This document shows positions 1-6,981 of a stretch of DNA of 27,541 nt, piece by piece. The DNA lies in contig JALSJL010000088.1 of assembly GCA_026989405.1 (NCBI GenBank), positions 1 to 27,541 of the forward strand, read 5' to 3'. The position numbers and the translations under genes are program-made. The stretch is from Marinosulfonomonas sp. (GTDB lineage Bacteria; Pseudomonadota; Alphaproteobacteria; Rhodobacterales; Rhodobacteraceae). Numbering within the stretch: position 1 is the first letter of the stretch; every line of letters starts with the position of its first letter. A model generated the notes under the pieces. The model was given only the letters and a program-made list of their open reading frames with translations. It did no database searches and was not told the DNA's origin.

Positions 1-616
1 TCAGGGTCAGAGACCGCGGTTGCGCCGACTTGTCCTGTTCGGCCAGCCAGGCGGTGGCGGCCAAAGTCAAAGGGGCCGGTTGGCACACGGCAATGACATG
101 CGTGTCCGGCCCGAGAAAGCGCATGAAATCGACGAGGTAAAGCGTGTAGTCCTCGATGTCGAACTTGCCTTCGCTGACGGGGATGTCGCGGGCGTTGTGC
201 CAATCGGTGATAAAGACTTCGCAATCCGGCAGCAGGCTGGTGACCGTTGAGCGCAGCAAGGTCGCGTAATGGCCCGACATCGGCGCAACCAGAAGCACCC
301 GGCGCGGGCGCGGTTCGCGGCCGACCGCCTTGAAATGGATCAGGTCGCCAAACGGTTTGCTGACCAGGGTTTCCACGCTCACCACATGGTCGCGCCCGTC
401 TTCGCCAACCACCGAGGCAATGCCCCAGTCGGGTTTTGTGACCATGCGGGCGAAGGCGCGCTCGGTCACTTCGCCCCAGGCGGCGATCATCTGCGGCAGC
501 GGGTTGGGGAACATGCCCATGACCGGGTAAGAACCGAACGCCTGCGCGGTTGCGCCCATCCACTGGTTGGTGGTTCGCATCGTTTCCATCAGGTCATATG
601 TCGCCATGTAGCGCAT
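1..616 (-). CDS. phaZ: polyhydroxyalkanoate depolymerase, intracellular (partial, C-terminus beyond window)
   Basis: The reading frame is open on the minus strand from an ATG at 616 to the window edge, giving about 205 residues of the N-terminal part. The start reads MRYMATYDLMETMRTTNQWM, typical of intracellular PHB depolymerases (PhaZ, alpha/beta-hydrolase fold), which hydrolyse stored PHB to 3-hydroxybutyrate units. The later stretch VLLVAPMSGHYATLLRSTV, followed by an ITDWHNARDIP segment, also fits the family. A GGAGGA ribosome site lies about 6 bases before the ATG, which decides the start. The gene is divergent from phaC with about 105 bases between the two starts, the usual Rhodobacterales arrangement. 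The catalytic His region is not in the window. Confidence in the family is high; completeness cannot be judged. Confidence 0.9.
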   Translation of the reverse strand, partial: MRYMATYDLMETMRTTNQWMGATAQAFGSYPVMGMFPNPLPQMIAAWGEVTERAFARMVTKPDWGIASVVGEDGRDHVVSVETLVSKPFGDLIHFKAVGREPRPRRVLLVAPMSGHYATLLRSTVTSLLPDCEVFITDWHNARDIPVSEGKFDIEDYTLYLVDFMRFLGPDTHVIAVCQPAPLTLAATAWLAEQDKSAQPRSLTL

Positions 617-686
617 GCAGCAGTCCTCCAAACCCTTCATGCAGCTCGAAACCTAACGCTTTCTAAAACGCCCGGAATTCGCTATG

Positions 687-698
687 CTGCAACTGCAC
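687..698 (+). promoter_or_regulatory. candidate PhaR operator in the phaZ-phaC intergenic region
   Basis: CTGC-N4-GCAC lies between the divergent phaZ and phaC starts. It is one base from the TGC-type inverted repeat (CTGC-N3/4-GCAG) that I recall for PhaR of Paracoccus and Rhodobacter. It is weaker than the exact site before phaP. The role is inferred from motif and position. Confidence 0.4.
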
Positions 699-707
699 AA
701 AGGTAGG

Positions 708-725
708 ATGGACGCGCGGCAATGA
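708..725 (+). other. five-codon leader ORF overlapping the phaC start
   Basis: An ATG at 708 follows an AAAGG-type ribosome site (699-703) and encodes MDARQ. Its TGA (723-725) overlaps the phaC ATG (722-724) as ATGA. phaC itself has no well-spaced ribosome site, so reinitiation from this leader is plausible. Whether it is translated is inference. Confidence 0.35.
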
Positions 726-2512
726 CAACTGACCATTTGGACACAGTGCCCGATCCTGCGAAATTGCAGGCCAATCTGGCCCGGATCGAGGAATTGTCGC
801 AACGGCTGATCGCTGTCCTGGGCCACAAGCGCGACGTGGATCCGGGTTTGCAGGCGCCGGGGCAGGAGTTGTTCATGAAGGCGGCCGGCGCCTACATGAA
901 CGAGGTGATGGCCAATCCGGCCAGGCTGATCGAGCACCAGGTTTCCTATTGGGGCGACATGGTGAAAAATTTCGCCGAAGCGCAACAGGTGCTGCTGCAG
1001 GGAGAAGTGCAGCCGGAGGACGGGGCCGATCCGCGCTTTTCCAGCCCGTTGTGGGATGCAAACCCGTATTTCCACCTGCTCAAACGGCAATACCAGTTGA
1101 ATGAGAAAACCCTGCATGACGCGGTCGCAGAACTTGACGGTCTGGACGAAAAGGACCGCAAGCGGCTGGAGTTCTTTTCGCAGCAGATCATGAACATGTT
1201 CAACCCGGCCAATTTCCTGGGCACCAACCCCGAAGCGCTTGAACGGGCGTTGGAAACCGATGGAGAGTCGCTGGTCAAGGGGCTGGAAAACCTGGTGCGG
1301 GATCTTGAGGCCAACGACGGTGAACTGGTCGTGACACTGGCCGACAAGAATGCCTTCAAGGTCGGGGAAAACCTAGCCACCACCAAAGGGTCGGTGATCT
1401 TCCGCAACCGGATGCTGGAACTGATCCAGTATGCCCCGACCACCGAAACCGTGCACAAGACGCCCCTGATCATTTTTCCGCCCTGGATCAACAAGTTCTA
1501 CATTCTTGATCTGAAAGAGAAAAACAGCCTGGTGAAGTGGATCGTCGATCAGGGCTATACGCTGTTCATGGTGTCCTGGGTGAACCCCGATGAAAGCTAT
1601 GCCGATGTCGGGATGGATGACTATGTCGAAGAAGGCTACCTGACCGTTATTGACGAAGTGAAGAAGATCACCGGCGAAACCAGGGTGAACGTGGTCGGTT
1701 ACTGCATTGCCGGAACGACCCTGAGCCTGACGCTGGCGCTGATGAAAAAGCGCAAGGACGCGTCGATCAAAAGCGCGACTTTCTTCACCACGCTGACGGA
1801 CTTTTCCAATCCGGGTGAGGTGGAAGTGTTTCTGGCCGATGATTTCCTGTCGGCCATCGAACGGCAGGCGCAGCGCGACGGGATACTGGATTCGCTGTTC
1901 ATGGCCCGCACCTTTTCTTTCCTGCGCTCGACCGATCTGGTCTACAAACCGGCGATCCGCAGTTACATGATGGGCGAAACGCCCCCCGCATTTGACCTGT
2001 TGTTCTGGAACGGGGACGGGTCCAACCTGCCGGGCCGGATGGCAGTTGAATACTTGCACTGGCTTTGCCGCGACAACCTGTTCGTGAAAGGGACGTTCCC
2101 CTTGTTGGGCGAAGAACTGTCAATTCGCGATGTCGACGTGCCGCTGTGTTCGGTGGCCTGCGAAACCGATCATATCGCCCCCTGGGCGTCCTGCTATGAC
2201 GGGTTTCGGCAGAAAGGCGCGAAAAACAAGACCTTCATCCTGTCGCAAAGCGGGCATATCGCCGGCATCGTCAACCCGCCGAGCAAGAAGAAATATGGCC
2301 ACTACACCAACGAAGACGTGACCTTGGGCCATGATGACTGGCGCGCTGAAGCGAAGTTCCATGAAGGATCGTGGTGGCCGCGCTGGGAAAGCTGGCTGAA
2401 AAAGCGCTCTGGCAAGATGATTCCGGCCCGTGATGTGGGCGACAAGGATCATCCAGAGCTTTGCCCGGCCCCAGGAACCTATGTTCTTGCGGCATCAAGG
2501 CACGGAAAATAA
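722..2512 (+). CDS. phaC: class I polyhydroxyalkanoate (PHB) synthase
   Basis: This 596-residue protein polymerises (R)-3-hydroxybutyryl-CoA into PHB at the granule surface. The length is that of class I synthases. The PhaC box, a lipase box with Cys for Ser, reads GYCIAG with the nucleophile Cys328. Asp483 (in ETDHIAPW) and His512 (in SQSGHIAG) complete the expected triad. The hallmark FPPWINKFYILDL segment precedes the catalytic core, and the N-terminal third is the less conserved PhaC_N domain. The frame has a stop just upstream (704-706), so ATG 722 is the only reasonable start, but it lacks a normal ribosome site and overlaps a short leader ORF. phaP follows after 123 bases containing its own operator and promoter. 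Assignment is essentially certain. Confidence 0.98.
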   Translation: MTTDHLDTVPDPAKLQANLARIEELSQRLIAVLGHKRDVDPGLQAPGQELFMKAAGAYMNEVMANPARLIEHQVSYWGDMVKNFAEAQQVLLQGEVQPEDGADPRFSSPLWDANPYFHLLKRQYQLNEKTLHDAVAELDGLDEKDRKRLEFFSQQIMNMFNPANFLGTNPEALERALETDGESLVKGLENLVRDLEANDGELVVTLADKNAFKVGENLATTKGSVIFRNRMLELIQYAPTTETVHKTPLIIFPPWINKFYILDLKEKNSLVKWIVDQGYTLFMVSWVNPDESYADVGMDDYVEEGYLTVIDEVKKITGETRVNVVGYCIAGTTLSLTLALMKKRKDASIKSATFFTTLTDFSNPGEVEVFLADDFLSAIERQAQRDGILDSLFMARTFSFLRSTDLVYKPAIRSYMMGETPPAFDLLFWNGDGSNLPGRMAVEYLHWLCRDNLFVKGTFPLLGEELSIRDVDVPLCSVACETDHIAPWASCYDGFRQKGAKNKTFILSQSGHIAGIVNPPSKKKYGHYTNEDVTLGHDDWRAEAKFHEGSWWPRWESWLKKRSGKMIPARDVGDKDHPELCPAPGTYVLAASRHGK

Positions 2513-2530
2513 ACAGTTTTGCAAAATTAT

Positions 2531-2543
2531 GCTGCGGTGCAGC
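2531..2543 (+). promoter_or_regulatory. PhaR operator upstream of phaP
   Basis: A perfect inverted repeat GCTGC-GGT-GCAGC contains the exact CTGC-N3-GCAG form that I recall for PhaR binding in related bacteria. It lies 93 bases before the phaP ATG and just upstream of a candidate -35. Further TGC/GCA half-sites flank it (TTTGCAAA at 2518-2525 and TTGCA at 2566-2570). PhaR is encoded two genes downstream, so repression of phasin synthesis in the absence of granules is the likely role. Confidence 0.65.
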
Positions 2544-2552
2544 AAAAAACAC

Positions 2553-2581
2553 TTGAAATGCCGCATTGCAGAGAGCATATA
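2553..2581 (+). promoter_or_regulatory. candidate phaP promoter
   Basis: TTGAAA (2553-2558) and CATATA (2576-2581) are separated by 17 bases. The -35 is good but the -10 is weak. The site sits directly downstream of the palindromic PhaR-type operator. It is inferred from sequence only. Confidence 0.3.
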
Positions 2582-2635
2582 GGCTCCAGACGCGAGAACA
2601 CGGGAATTGACCCGATCAGCGCGAGGAGATGAACG

Positions 2636-3097
2636 ATGGCTAAAGCACAAGATTTCACCCAGGATTACACCAAGGTCATGAAAGACATGATGGGTGCCTT
2701 CCCGGTCGACCTGACCGTTTTCGAGAACGCCTTCAAAGCGCAGGCCGCTTTTGGCGAGAAGCTTTCAAAGGTTGCTCTGGAAGCTGCCGAGAAATCCACC
2801 GAGATTTCCAGCAAGTGGACCAAGGAAACCATCAACCGGGCCGCAGACGTGACCAAGGTCAAGGCCGATCCGGCTGACTACACCAAGGCGGTGACGGATT
2901 TCGCGTCGGCCCAGGCCGAATTGGCCGCGGAACAGCTGGCTGCATTTGCCGAGGTCGCCAAGAAGGTCCAGATGGAAACGGCTGAGCTGCTTCAGGCCGC
3001 CGGCAAGGACATCAGCGAAGATGCGACTGCTGCCGTCAAGAAAGCAACTTCCGACATGACGGCTGCTGCCAAGAAAGCTGCCGCTGCTGCGAAGTAA
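2636..3097 (+). CDS. phaP: phasin, PHB granule-coating protein
   Basis: This 153-residue amphipathic helical protein has the phasin pattern: an aromatic N-terminal segment (DFTKVMKDMMGAFP-like), long Ala/Glu/Lys-rich helices suited to coiled-coil packing, and a C-terminal Ala-Lys tail (AAAKKAAAAAK). Phasins coat the granule and control its size and number. An AGGAGATGA ribosome site stands before the ATG. Position between the synthase and the repressor gene, with a palindromic TGC operator upstream and a strong terminator downstream, fits a highly expressed and separately regulated unit. Low-complexity composition makes homology to a particular phasin subfamily uncertain, but the context is decisive. 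Confidence 0.93.
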   Translation: MAKAQDFTQDYTKVMKDMMGAFPVDLTVFENAFKAQAAFGEKLSKVALEAAEKSTEISSKWTKETINRAADVTKVKADPADYTKAVTDFASAQAELAAEQLAAFAEVAKKVQMETAELLQAAGKDISEDATAAVKKATSDMTAAAKKAAAAAK

Positions 3098-3142
3098 GCG
3101 GATACGGAACTGCCAATAACCTCCCTGTTGGTATGACTGTAG

Positions 3143-3174
3143 GGGCGGGCCTTGTGCTCGCCCTTTCTTTTTTT
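3143..3174 (+). terminator. Rho-independent terminator after phaP
   Basis: The arms GGGCGGGC and GCTCGCCC pair over 8 bases with one G-U, around the loop CTTGT, and are followed by TTTCTTTTTTT. It lies 46 bases after the phaP stop and separates phaP from phaR. Confidence 0.85.
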
Positions 3175-3192
3175 GCGACTGTGGCCTAGTCT

Positions 3193-3209
3193 TTGCTGCG
3201 ACGCCGCAA
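3193..3209 (+). promoter_or_regulatory. candidate PhaR autoregulatory operator before phaR
   Basis: TTGCTGC-GAC-GCCGCAA is a 7+3+7 inverted repeat with a single mismatch, 15 bases before the phaR start. It shares the TGC/GCA half-sites and 3-base spacer with the operator before phaP. Autoregulation by PhaR is known in related species; here it is inferred. Confidence 0.45.
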
Positions 3210-3224
3210 CCAAGGGGGGTGCCC

Positions 3225-3773
3225 GTGTCAGACAAACCAGAGCCGCTGCTGATCAAGCGCTATGCCAGCCGTCGGCTGTACAACACCGAATCCAGCGATT
3301 ATGTGACGCTCGACGACATTGCCGGGTTCATTCGTGCCGGTCGCGATGTGAAGATCGTCGACCTGAAAAGCGGTGATGACCTGACTCGTCAATATCTGCT
3401 CCAGATCATTGCCGAACATGAGGGCAAGGGCGAAAGCGTTTTGCCGATCGCCGTGCTGAATGACCTGGTGCGCAGCTACACCAGTGAAGTGCAGTCGGTC
3501 GTGCCGCAGTTTCTGGCGATGTCATTTGAGGCATTGCGCGAGGGCCAGTCAAAACTGATGGAAAACATGGCCAGCCCTTTGGCGACCGTGCCCGGACTTG
3601 AAGCGCTGCAGGCGCAGCAAAAGGCATTTCTGAAAGCGATGACGGGCGGAATGGTCAACTGGTCTGCCCCGGCTCCCGAGGAAGAACGCGACCAATCGCC
3701 AGAGCGCACCGACGATCTTGACGAGATCAAGCAACAACTCGCCGAACTTCAGGCAAAGCTCGCCAGGCTTTGA
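3225..3773 (+). CDS. phaR: polyhydroxyalkanoate synthesis repressor PhaR
   Basis: The N-terminal PHB/PHA accumulation regulator domain is clear: LLIKRYASRRLYNT, then the DYVTLDDIAGFIRAG and VKIVDLKSGDDLTRQYLLQI segments. PhaR binds DNA at pha promoters and also binds nascent PHB, which releases it and turns on phasin synthesis. The C-terminal half is the more variable granule-binding part and ends in a predicted helix (DEIKQQLAELQAKLARL). I prefer the GTG at 3225 (182 residues), because AAGGGGGG (3212-3219) is then well spaced; an in-frame GTG at 3219 would add two residues. It is preceded by the phaP terminator and a TGC inverted repeat, so it is likely transcribed and controlled separately. 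Confidence 0.93.
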   Translation: MSDKPEPLLIKRYASRRLYNTESSDYVTLDDIAGFIRAGRDVKIVDLKSGDDLTRQYLLQIIAEHEGKGESVLPIAVLNDLVRSYTSEVQSVVPQFLAMSFEALREGQSKLMENMASPLATVPGLEALQAQQKAFLKAMTGGMVNWSAPAPEEERDQSPERTDDLDEIKQQLAELQAKLARL

Positions 3774-3800
3774 AGCGCGCCGCCAGTTGAAGCAGCAGAA

Positions 3801-3820
3801 GCCTCCGGCGGGGATATTTG
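3801..3820 (+). repeat. 20-base intergenic repeat, copy 1
   Basis: GCCTCCGGCGGGGATATTTG lies 27 bases after the phaR stop and is followed by an A-rich tail (GAAAAAGAA). The identical 20 bases recur at 18358-18377 in the same orientation and again downstream of a plus-strand gene. CCGCC just after phaR (3779-3783) could pair with its GGCGG. Confidence 0.75.
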
Positions 3821-3881
3821 GAGCGAAAAAGAATGAGCTTTGGGGGTTCCAGGTTTGGAGTTTGTGCCGCCAGGGGGGCCG

Positions 3882-4844
3882 ATGCCTGACAAGTCGCACA
3901 AGATAACCCTCTGGGGAATTGAGGTTTTCATTGCCGCTGCGCAGGATCAGTCAATTTCCGCCGCCGCGCGCCGGCTGGGGGCCAGCCCCTCTGCAATCAG
4001 CCAGCAACTGACCAATCTTGAAGACGCGGTGGGGGCCGTTCTTTTGAACCGACGCGAGCGCCCAGTCAGGCTGACGCCTGCGGGCGAGGCCTTTCGCAGG
4101 CGTGCCCAGACCATCCTGAATGAAGCCGCGCAAGCACAGGCCGAACTGGCGCGGATCGATCATCAGGTTCTGACCCAGCTGCGCCTTGGCGTGATCGAGG
4201 ACTTTGACAGCGGCGTGACCCCGGCGTTGCTGTCGCGGCTGGCCGAGGGAAATGCCTCGACCCAATTTCTTCTGGAAACCGGCGCGAGCCACCGGTTGTT
4301 CGACCAATTGGAGAGTCGGGCGCTGGATGTTGTGGTGGCAACCGACATGGGCGCGGGCGCGGACTGGATGGAAGTGTTTCCGTTGATGGAAGAGCCCTTC
4401 GTGGCTGTTGCGCCCAAAGGGGCGACTGACGCCGATGATGCCGCGCGCGTACTGCTTTCCATGCCGTTGATCCGCTACACCACGCGCCACCATATGGGGC
4501 GGGTGATCGCTGACCACCTGGTTCGCCAGAATATCGTTCTGGATCATCGTTTCGAACTGGACAGTTACCATGCGATTCTTGCCATGGTGGCCGATGGGGC
4601 CGGTTGGACGATCCTGACGCCGATGGGGGTGACCCATGCGAAGCGGTTTTGCGATCAGGTCGATATGATGCCGCTGCCGGCAGGTGTCCTGTCGCGGTCG
4701 ATATCGGTGTTCGCACGGCGTGGCATACTTGGCGAAATGCCAACGACGATTGCCGAGAATCTTCGCGACTTGCTGGGCGCGCGCATCATTGCGCCACAGG
4801 TGCGACGCCTGCCGTGGCTTGAGGGCAAATTGCGCATCCTGTGA
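3882..4844 (+). CDS. LysR family transcriptional regulator
   Basis: This 320-residue protein has the LysR layout. The N-terminal winged helix-turn-helix lies at about residues 8-68 (SAAARRLGASPSAISQQLTN, then LTPAGEAF). A periplasmic-binding-like effector domain runs from about 95 to 300. ATG 3882 is preceded by AGGGGGG at a suitable distance; the frame stays open further upstream, but that part lacks a ribosome site. The stop lies only 10 bases from the stop of the convergent aminotransferase gene. LysR proteins usually regulate neighbouring genes, so the aminotransferase and amino-acid importer on the opposite strand are the natural target candidates, although the arrangement is convergent rather than the classic divergent one. 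The effector is unknown. Confidence 0.9.
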   Translation: MPDKSHKITLWGIEVFIAAAQDQSISAAARRLGASPSAISQQLTNLEDAVGAVLLNRRERPVRLTPAGEAFRRRAQTILNEAAQAQAELARIDHQVLTQLRLGVIEDFDSGVTPALLSRLAEGNASTQFLLETGASHRLFDQLESRALDVVVATDMGAGADWMEVFPLMEEPFVAVAPKGATDADDAARVLLSMPLIRYTTRHHMGRVIADHLVRQNIVLDHRFELDSYHAILAMVADGAGWTILTPMGVTHAKRFCDQVDMMPLPAGVLSRSISVFARRGILGEMPTTIAENLRDLLGARIIAPQVRRLPWLEGKLRIL

Positions 4845-4854
4845 AAGAGCGTCG

Positions 4855-6045
4855 TCAGGTGCCGAACGCCAACTGGCCATCCATGACATCGGCCGCCGCA
4901 CCGACCAGAGCATCGGCGATGAAATCCAGCTCATCGGTTTTCAGCCGGGCCGGAAGCCTTGTGTCGCAGGCGCGCATCAACATGTGTCGGGTTTTCGGAA
5001 GATCCGGCTGTGGCCCCAGAAACTTCCAGTTCCAGAAGGCGCGCGCGTTGTCTTGGGTCAGCCCGAAAATCTGCACGCTGACGCCCCGCCGGGATGCCGC
5101 TTCGGTAAATTGTGCGGCCTGCAAGTCATCCATGCCCGCCAGGTTGAACTGGATCGAGTCGGGTGCCCGGCGCTCCGGCGGCAGCGGCGGCGGCACTGAG
5201 AGCCAGGGGGATTGGTCAAGTTGTCTTGCAACATGATCGTGATTGCGCAGACCGTCGCGCACCCGGCGGGGCAATTGCGCCAATTGCGGGCGCACCAGCG
5301 CCGCCGTCAGGTTGTGCATGCGGGTGTTGTAGAGCGGCAGCTTGTTCTGCCAGCGGGAAAATGCGTCCTGCAGCACCGGGTGCTTTTTCCAGTTGTGCTC
5401 GTAGGCGCCTGACATGATCACGGCGCGCGCCGCCAGGTCGGCGTCATCGGTGATCAGGATGCCTCCCTCGCCGGAATTCACCATCTTGTAGGATTGAAAG
5501 GAAAAGCAGCCAACGCGCCCAAGCGTGCCGATATTGCGACCGCGCCATGTGGTGCCAAGCGAATGCGCCGCGTCTTCCACCACCGGAATGCCGCGCGCAT
5601 CGGCCAGCGCCATGATGGCATCCATGTCCGAGGTGTGGCCGCGCATGTGGCTGATCATCACCGCGTCGATCGTGGCATCCAGTTTGGTTTCGAAATCGTC
5701 CATGTCGATGCGGTAGTTCTCACCGACCTCGACCAGAACCGGAACACAGTCGGCGTGCACGATGGATGACGGCACCGCCGCAAAGGTGAAAGCCGGCACA
5801 AGAACGCGCGCGCCGCGCGGCAGGCCGAGCGCCTTCAGCGACAAGAACAGCGCGGCCGAACACGAGGCGACGGCCAGGGCGTATTTCGCGCCCATGAGCT
5901 CGGCAAATTCGCGTTCCAGCAAGGCGACCGGCGCATCTTCAGAGGTGTAACGGAAAAGGTCGCCAGATTGCAGGAGCCGCTCGATTTCCACTTTGGCGTC
6001 GGCGGGGATGGGTTCGGCGTCATAGACATTGGGAGCGAGGACCAT
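4855..6045 (-). CDS. DegT/DnrJ/EryC1/StrS family PLP-dependent aminotransferase
   Basis: This 396-residue fold-type I PLP enzyme shows the family marks in order: GAKYALAVASCSAAL for cofactor phosphate binding, the VPAFTFAAVPSSI segment, Asp158 in VVEDAAHSLG pairing with the pyridine nitrogen, and the Schiff-base Lys187 in FSFQSYKMVNSGEGG. Family members mostly transaminate keto-sugars using an amino-acid donor, but no sugar-nucleotide genes are nearby. The gene instead follows a polar amino-acid ABC importer on the same strand after 96 bases, with a convergent LysR gene at its 3' end. An AAAAGG site stands 6 bases before the ATG. All catalytic residues are present, so it should be active; the substrate cannot be inferred. 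Confidence 0.88.
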   Translation of the reverse strand: MVLAPNVYDAEPIPADAKVEIERLLQSGDLFRYTSEDAPVALLEREFAELMGAKYALAVASCSAALFLSLKALGLPRGARVLVPAFTFAAVPSSIVHADCVPVLVEVGENYRIDMDDFETKLDATIDAVMISHMRGHTSDMDAIMALADARGIPVVEDAAHSLGTTWRGRNIGTLGRVGCFSFQSYKMVNSGEGGILITDDADLAARAVIMSGAYEHNWKKHPVLQDAFSRWQNKLPLYNTRMHNLTAALVRPQLAQLPRRVRDGLRNHDHVARQLDQSPWLSVPPPLPPERRAPDSIQFNLAGMDDLQAAQFTEAASRRGVSVQIFGLTQDNARAFWNWKFLGPQPDLPKTRHMLMRACDTRLPARLKTDELDFIADALVGAAADVMDGQLAFGT

Positions 6046-6053
6046 GTTTCACC

Positions 6054-6078
6054 TTTTCCGAATGAAGTATTCGAAAAA
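6054..6078 (-). promoter_or_regulatory. inverted repeat upstream of the aminotransferase gene
   Basis: On the plus strand TTTTCCGAAT-GAAGT-ATTCGAAAAA forms an imperfect palindrome with one bulged C (core CGAAT/ATTCG). On the transcribed strand it runs into the ribosome site of the DegT gene. It may be an operator or a hairpin that masks the site; neither can be chosen from sequence. Confidence 0.3.
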
Positions 6079-6141
6079 ACTGTAAAGCGGTCATCGGCAA
6101 ATGGCGAGCGGTTTTCTGTGAGCGCCGGAAAGTTGCGGTTT

Positions 6142-6981
6142 TCAGCGGATAACCTGGGGGCGAAACTGGATCTTTCGGCGTTTTTCTTGCGGCAGGTGAC
6201 GGTTGAGGTGACGGTTTATCAACCCGAAAACACCGATCACGCTGAAAGTAAGAAGGATGAAGTAGCCGGCCAGTATCGGGTAGGGGATGAAGGGGTTGAA
6301 TGTTTTGTCCGCGAAATAGCTGGCGTAGTAAAGCGCATCGCCCTTCTGTTGCCAGGCCGGAAAGCCCGAGAAGAAAACAAGCGTCGTGGCATGGAACATG
6401 AAAATGGCTTCGTTGGTGTAGGCAGGCCATGCCAGACGCAGCATTGTGGGCCAGATGATCCGCTTGAACCGGTTCCAGCCGGTCATGCCATAGGCGTTCG
6501 CCGCCTCGACATCGCCCTTGGGCACGGCGCGAAGTGCTCCGTAGAAAATTTCACCCGTGTAGGCGGCGGTGTTCAGGAACAACACGATCACCGCCCCCAG
6601 CCACGCACGGGTGAGCCAGCGGGTTTCGGCGGTGATTTCGACAAACCCGAGATTGATGTCGATACCGATCTTTGGCAGCAGAACGAAGGCTTCGTAGAAC
6701 AGGAAAAACTGGATGAACAAGGGCGATCCGCGAAACAGGAAGATGAACCATTCGGCGGGTTTCCGGATCCACCAGCGGTTGGCGTTCTTGGCAACCGCCA
6801 GCCCGGTTGCCAGAAAAAAGCCGAAAAAGAGCGCGATGACCCCGAAATACAGGTTCCAGATCAGGCCCGAGCCGATCAGGGTAAACTGTTCGCACAGCGT
6901 AAAGTCCGAACGCGGCAACAAACGCTCGCCAATGCCGATAGAGCGCAGGCCGTAGTCCTGAATTGTCTGCAGACAGCTCAT
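6142..6981 (-). CDS. polar amino-acid ABC transporter permease (HisM-type)
   Basis: This 279-residue inner-membrane permease carries the cytoplasmic EAA loop (ALRAVPKGDVEAANAYGMTG...RIIWP) of the histidine/lysine/arginine/ornithine/octopine family. The first TM segment is near residues 35-60 (LIWNLYFGVIALFFGFFLAT), followed by the RGSPLFIQFFLFY motif of HisM/GlnP-type permeases. The ATG at 6981 overlaps the stop of the upstream permease by 4 bases (ATGA), so the two are translationally coupled. An open frame extends upstream inside the HisQ-type gene, but that part is only its other-frame reading. The paired permease suggests a heterodimeric channel. The exact substrate is not determinable, but a basic or polar amino acid is likely from the family. 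Confidence 0.92.
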   Translation of the reverse strand: MSCLQTIQDYGLRSIGIGERLLPRSDFTLCEQFTLIGSGLIWNLYFGVIALFFGFFLATGLAVAKNANRWWIRKPAEWFIFLFRGSPLFIQFFLFYEAFVLLPKIGIDINLGFVEITAETRWLTRAWLGAVIVLFLNTAAYTGEIFYGALRAVPKGDVEAANAYGMTGWNRFKRIIWPTMLRLAWPAYTNEAIFMFHATTLVFFSGFPAWQQKGDALYYASYFADKTFNPFIPYPILAGYFILLTFSVIGVFGLINRHLNRHLPQEKRRKIQFRPQVIR

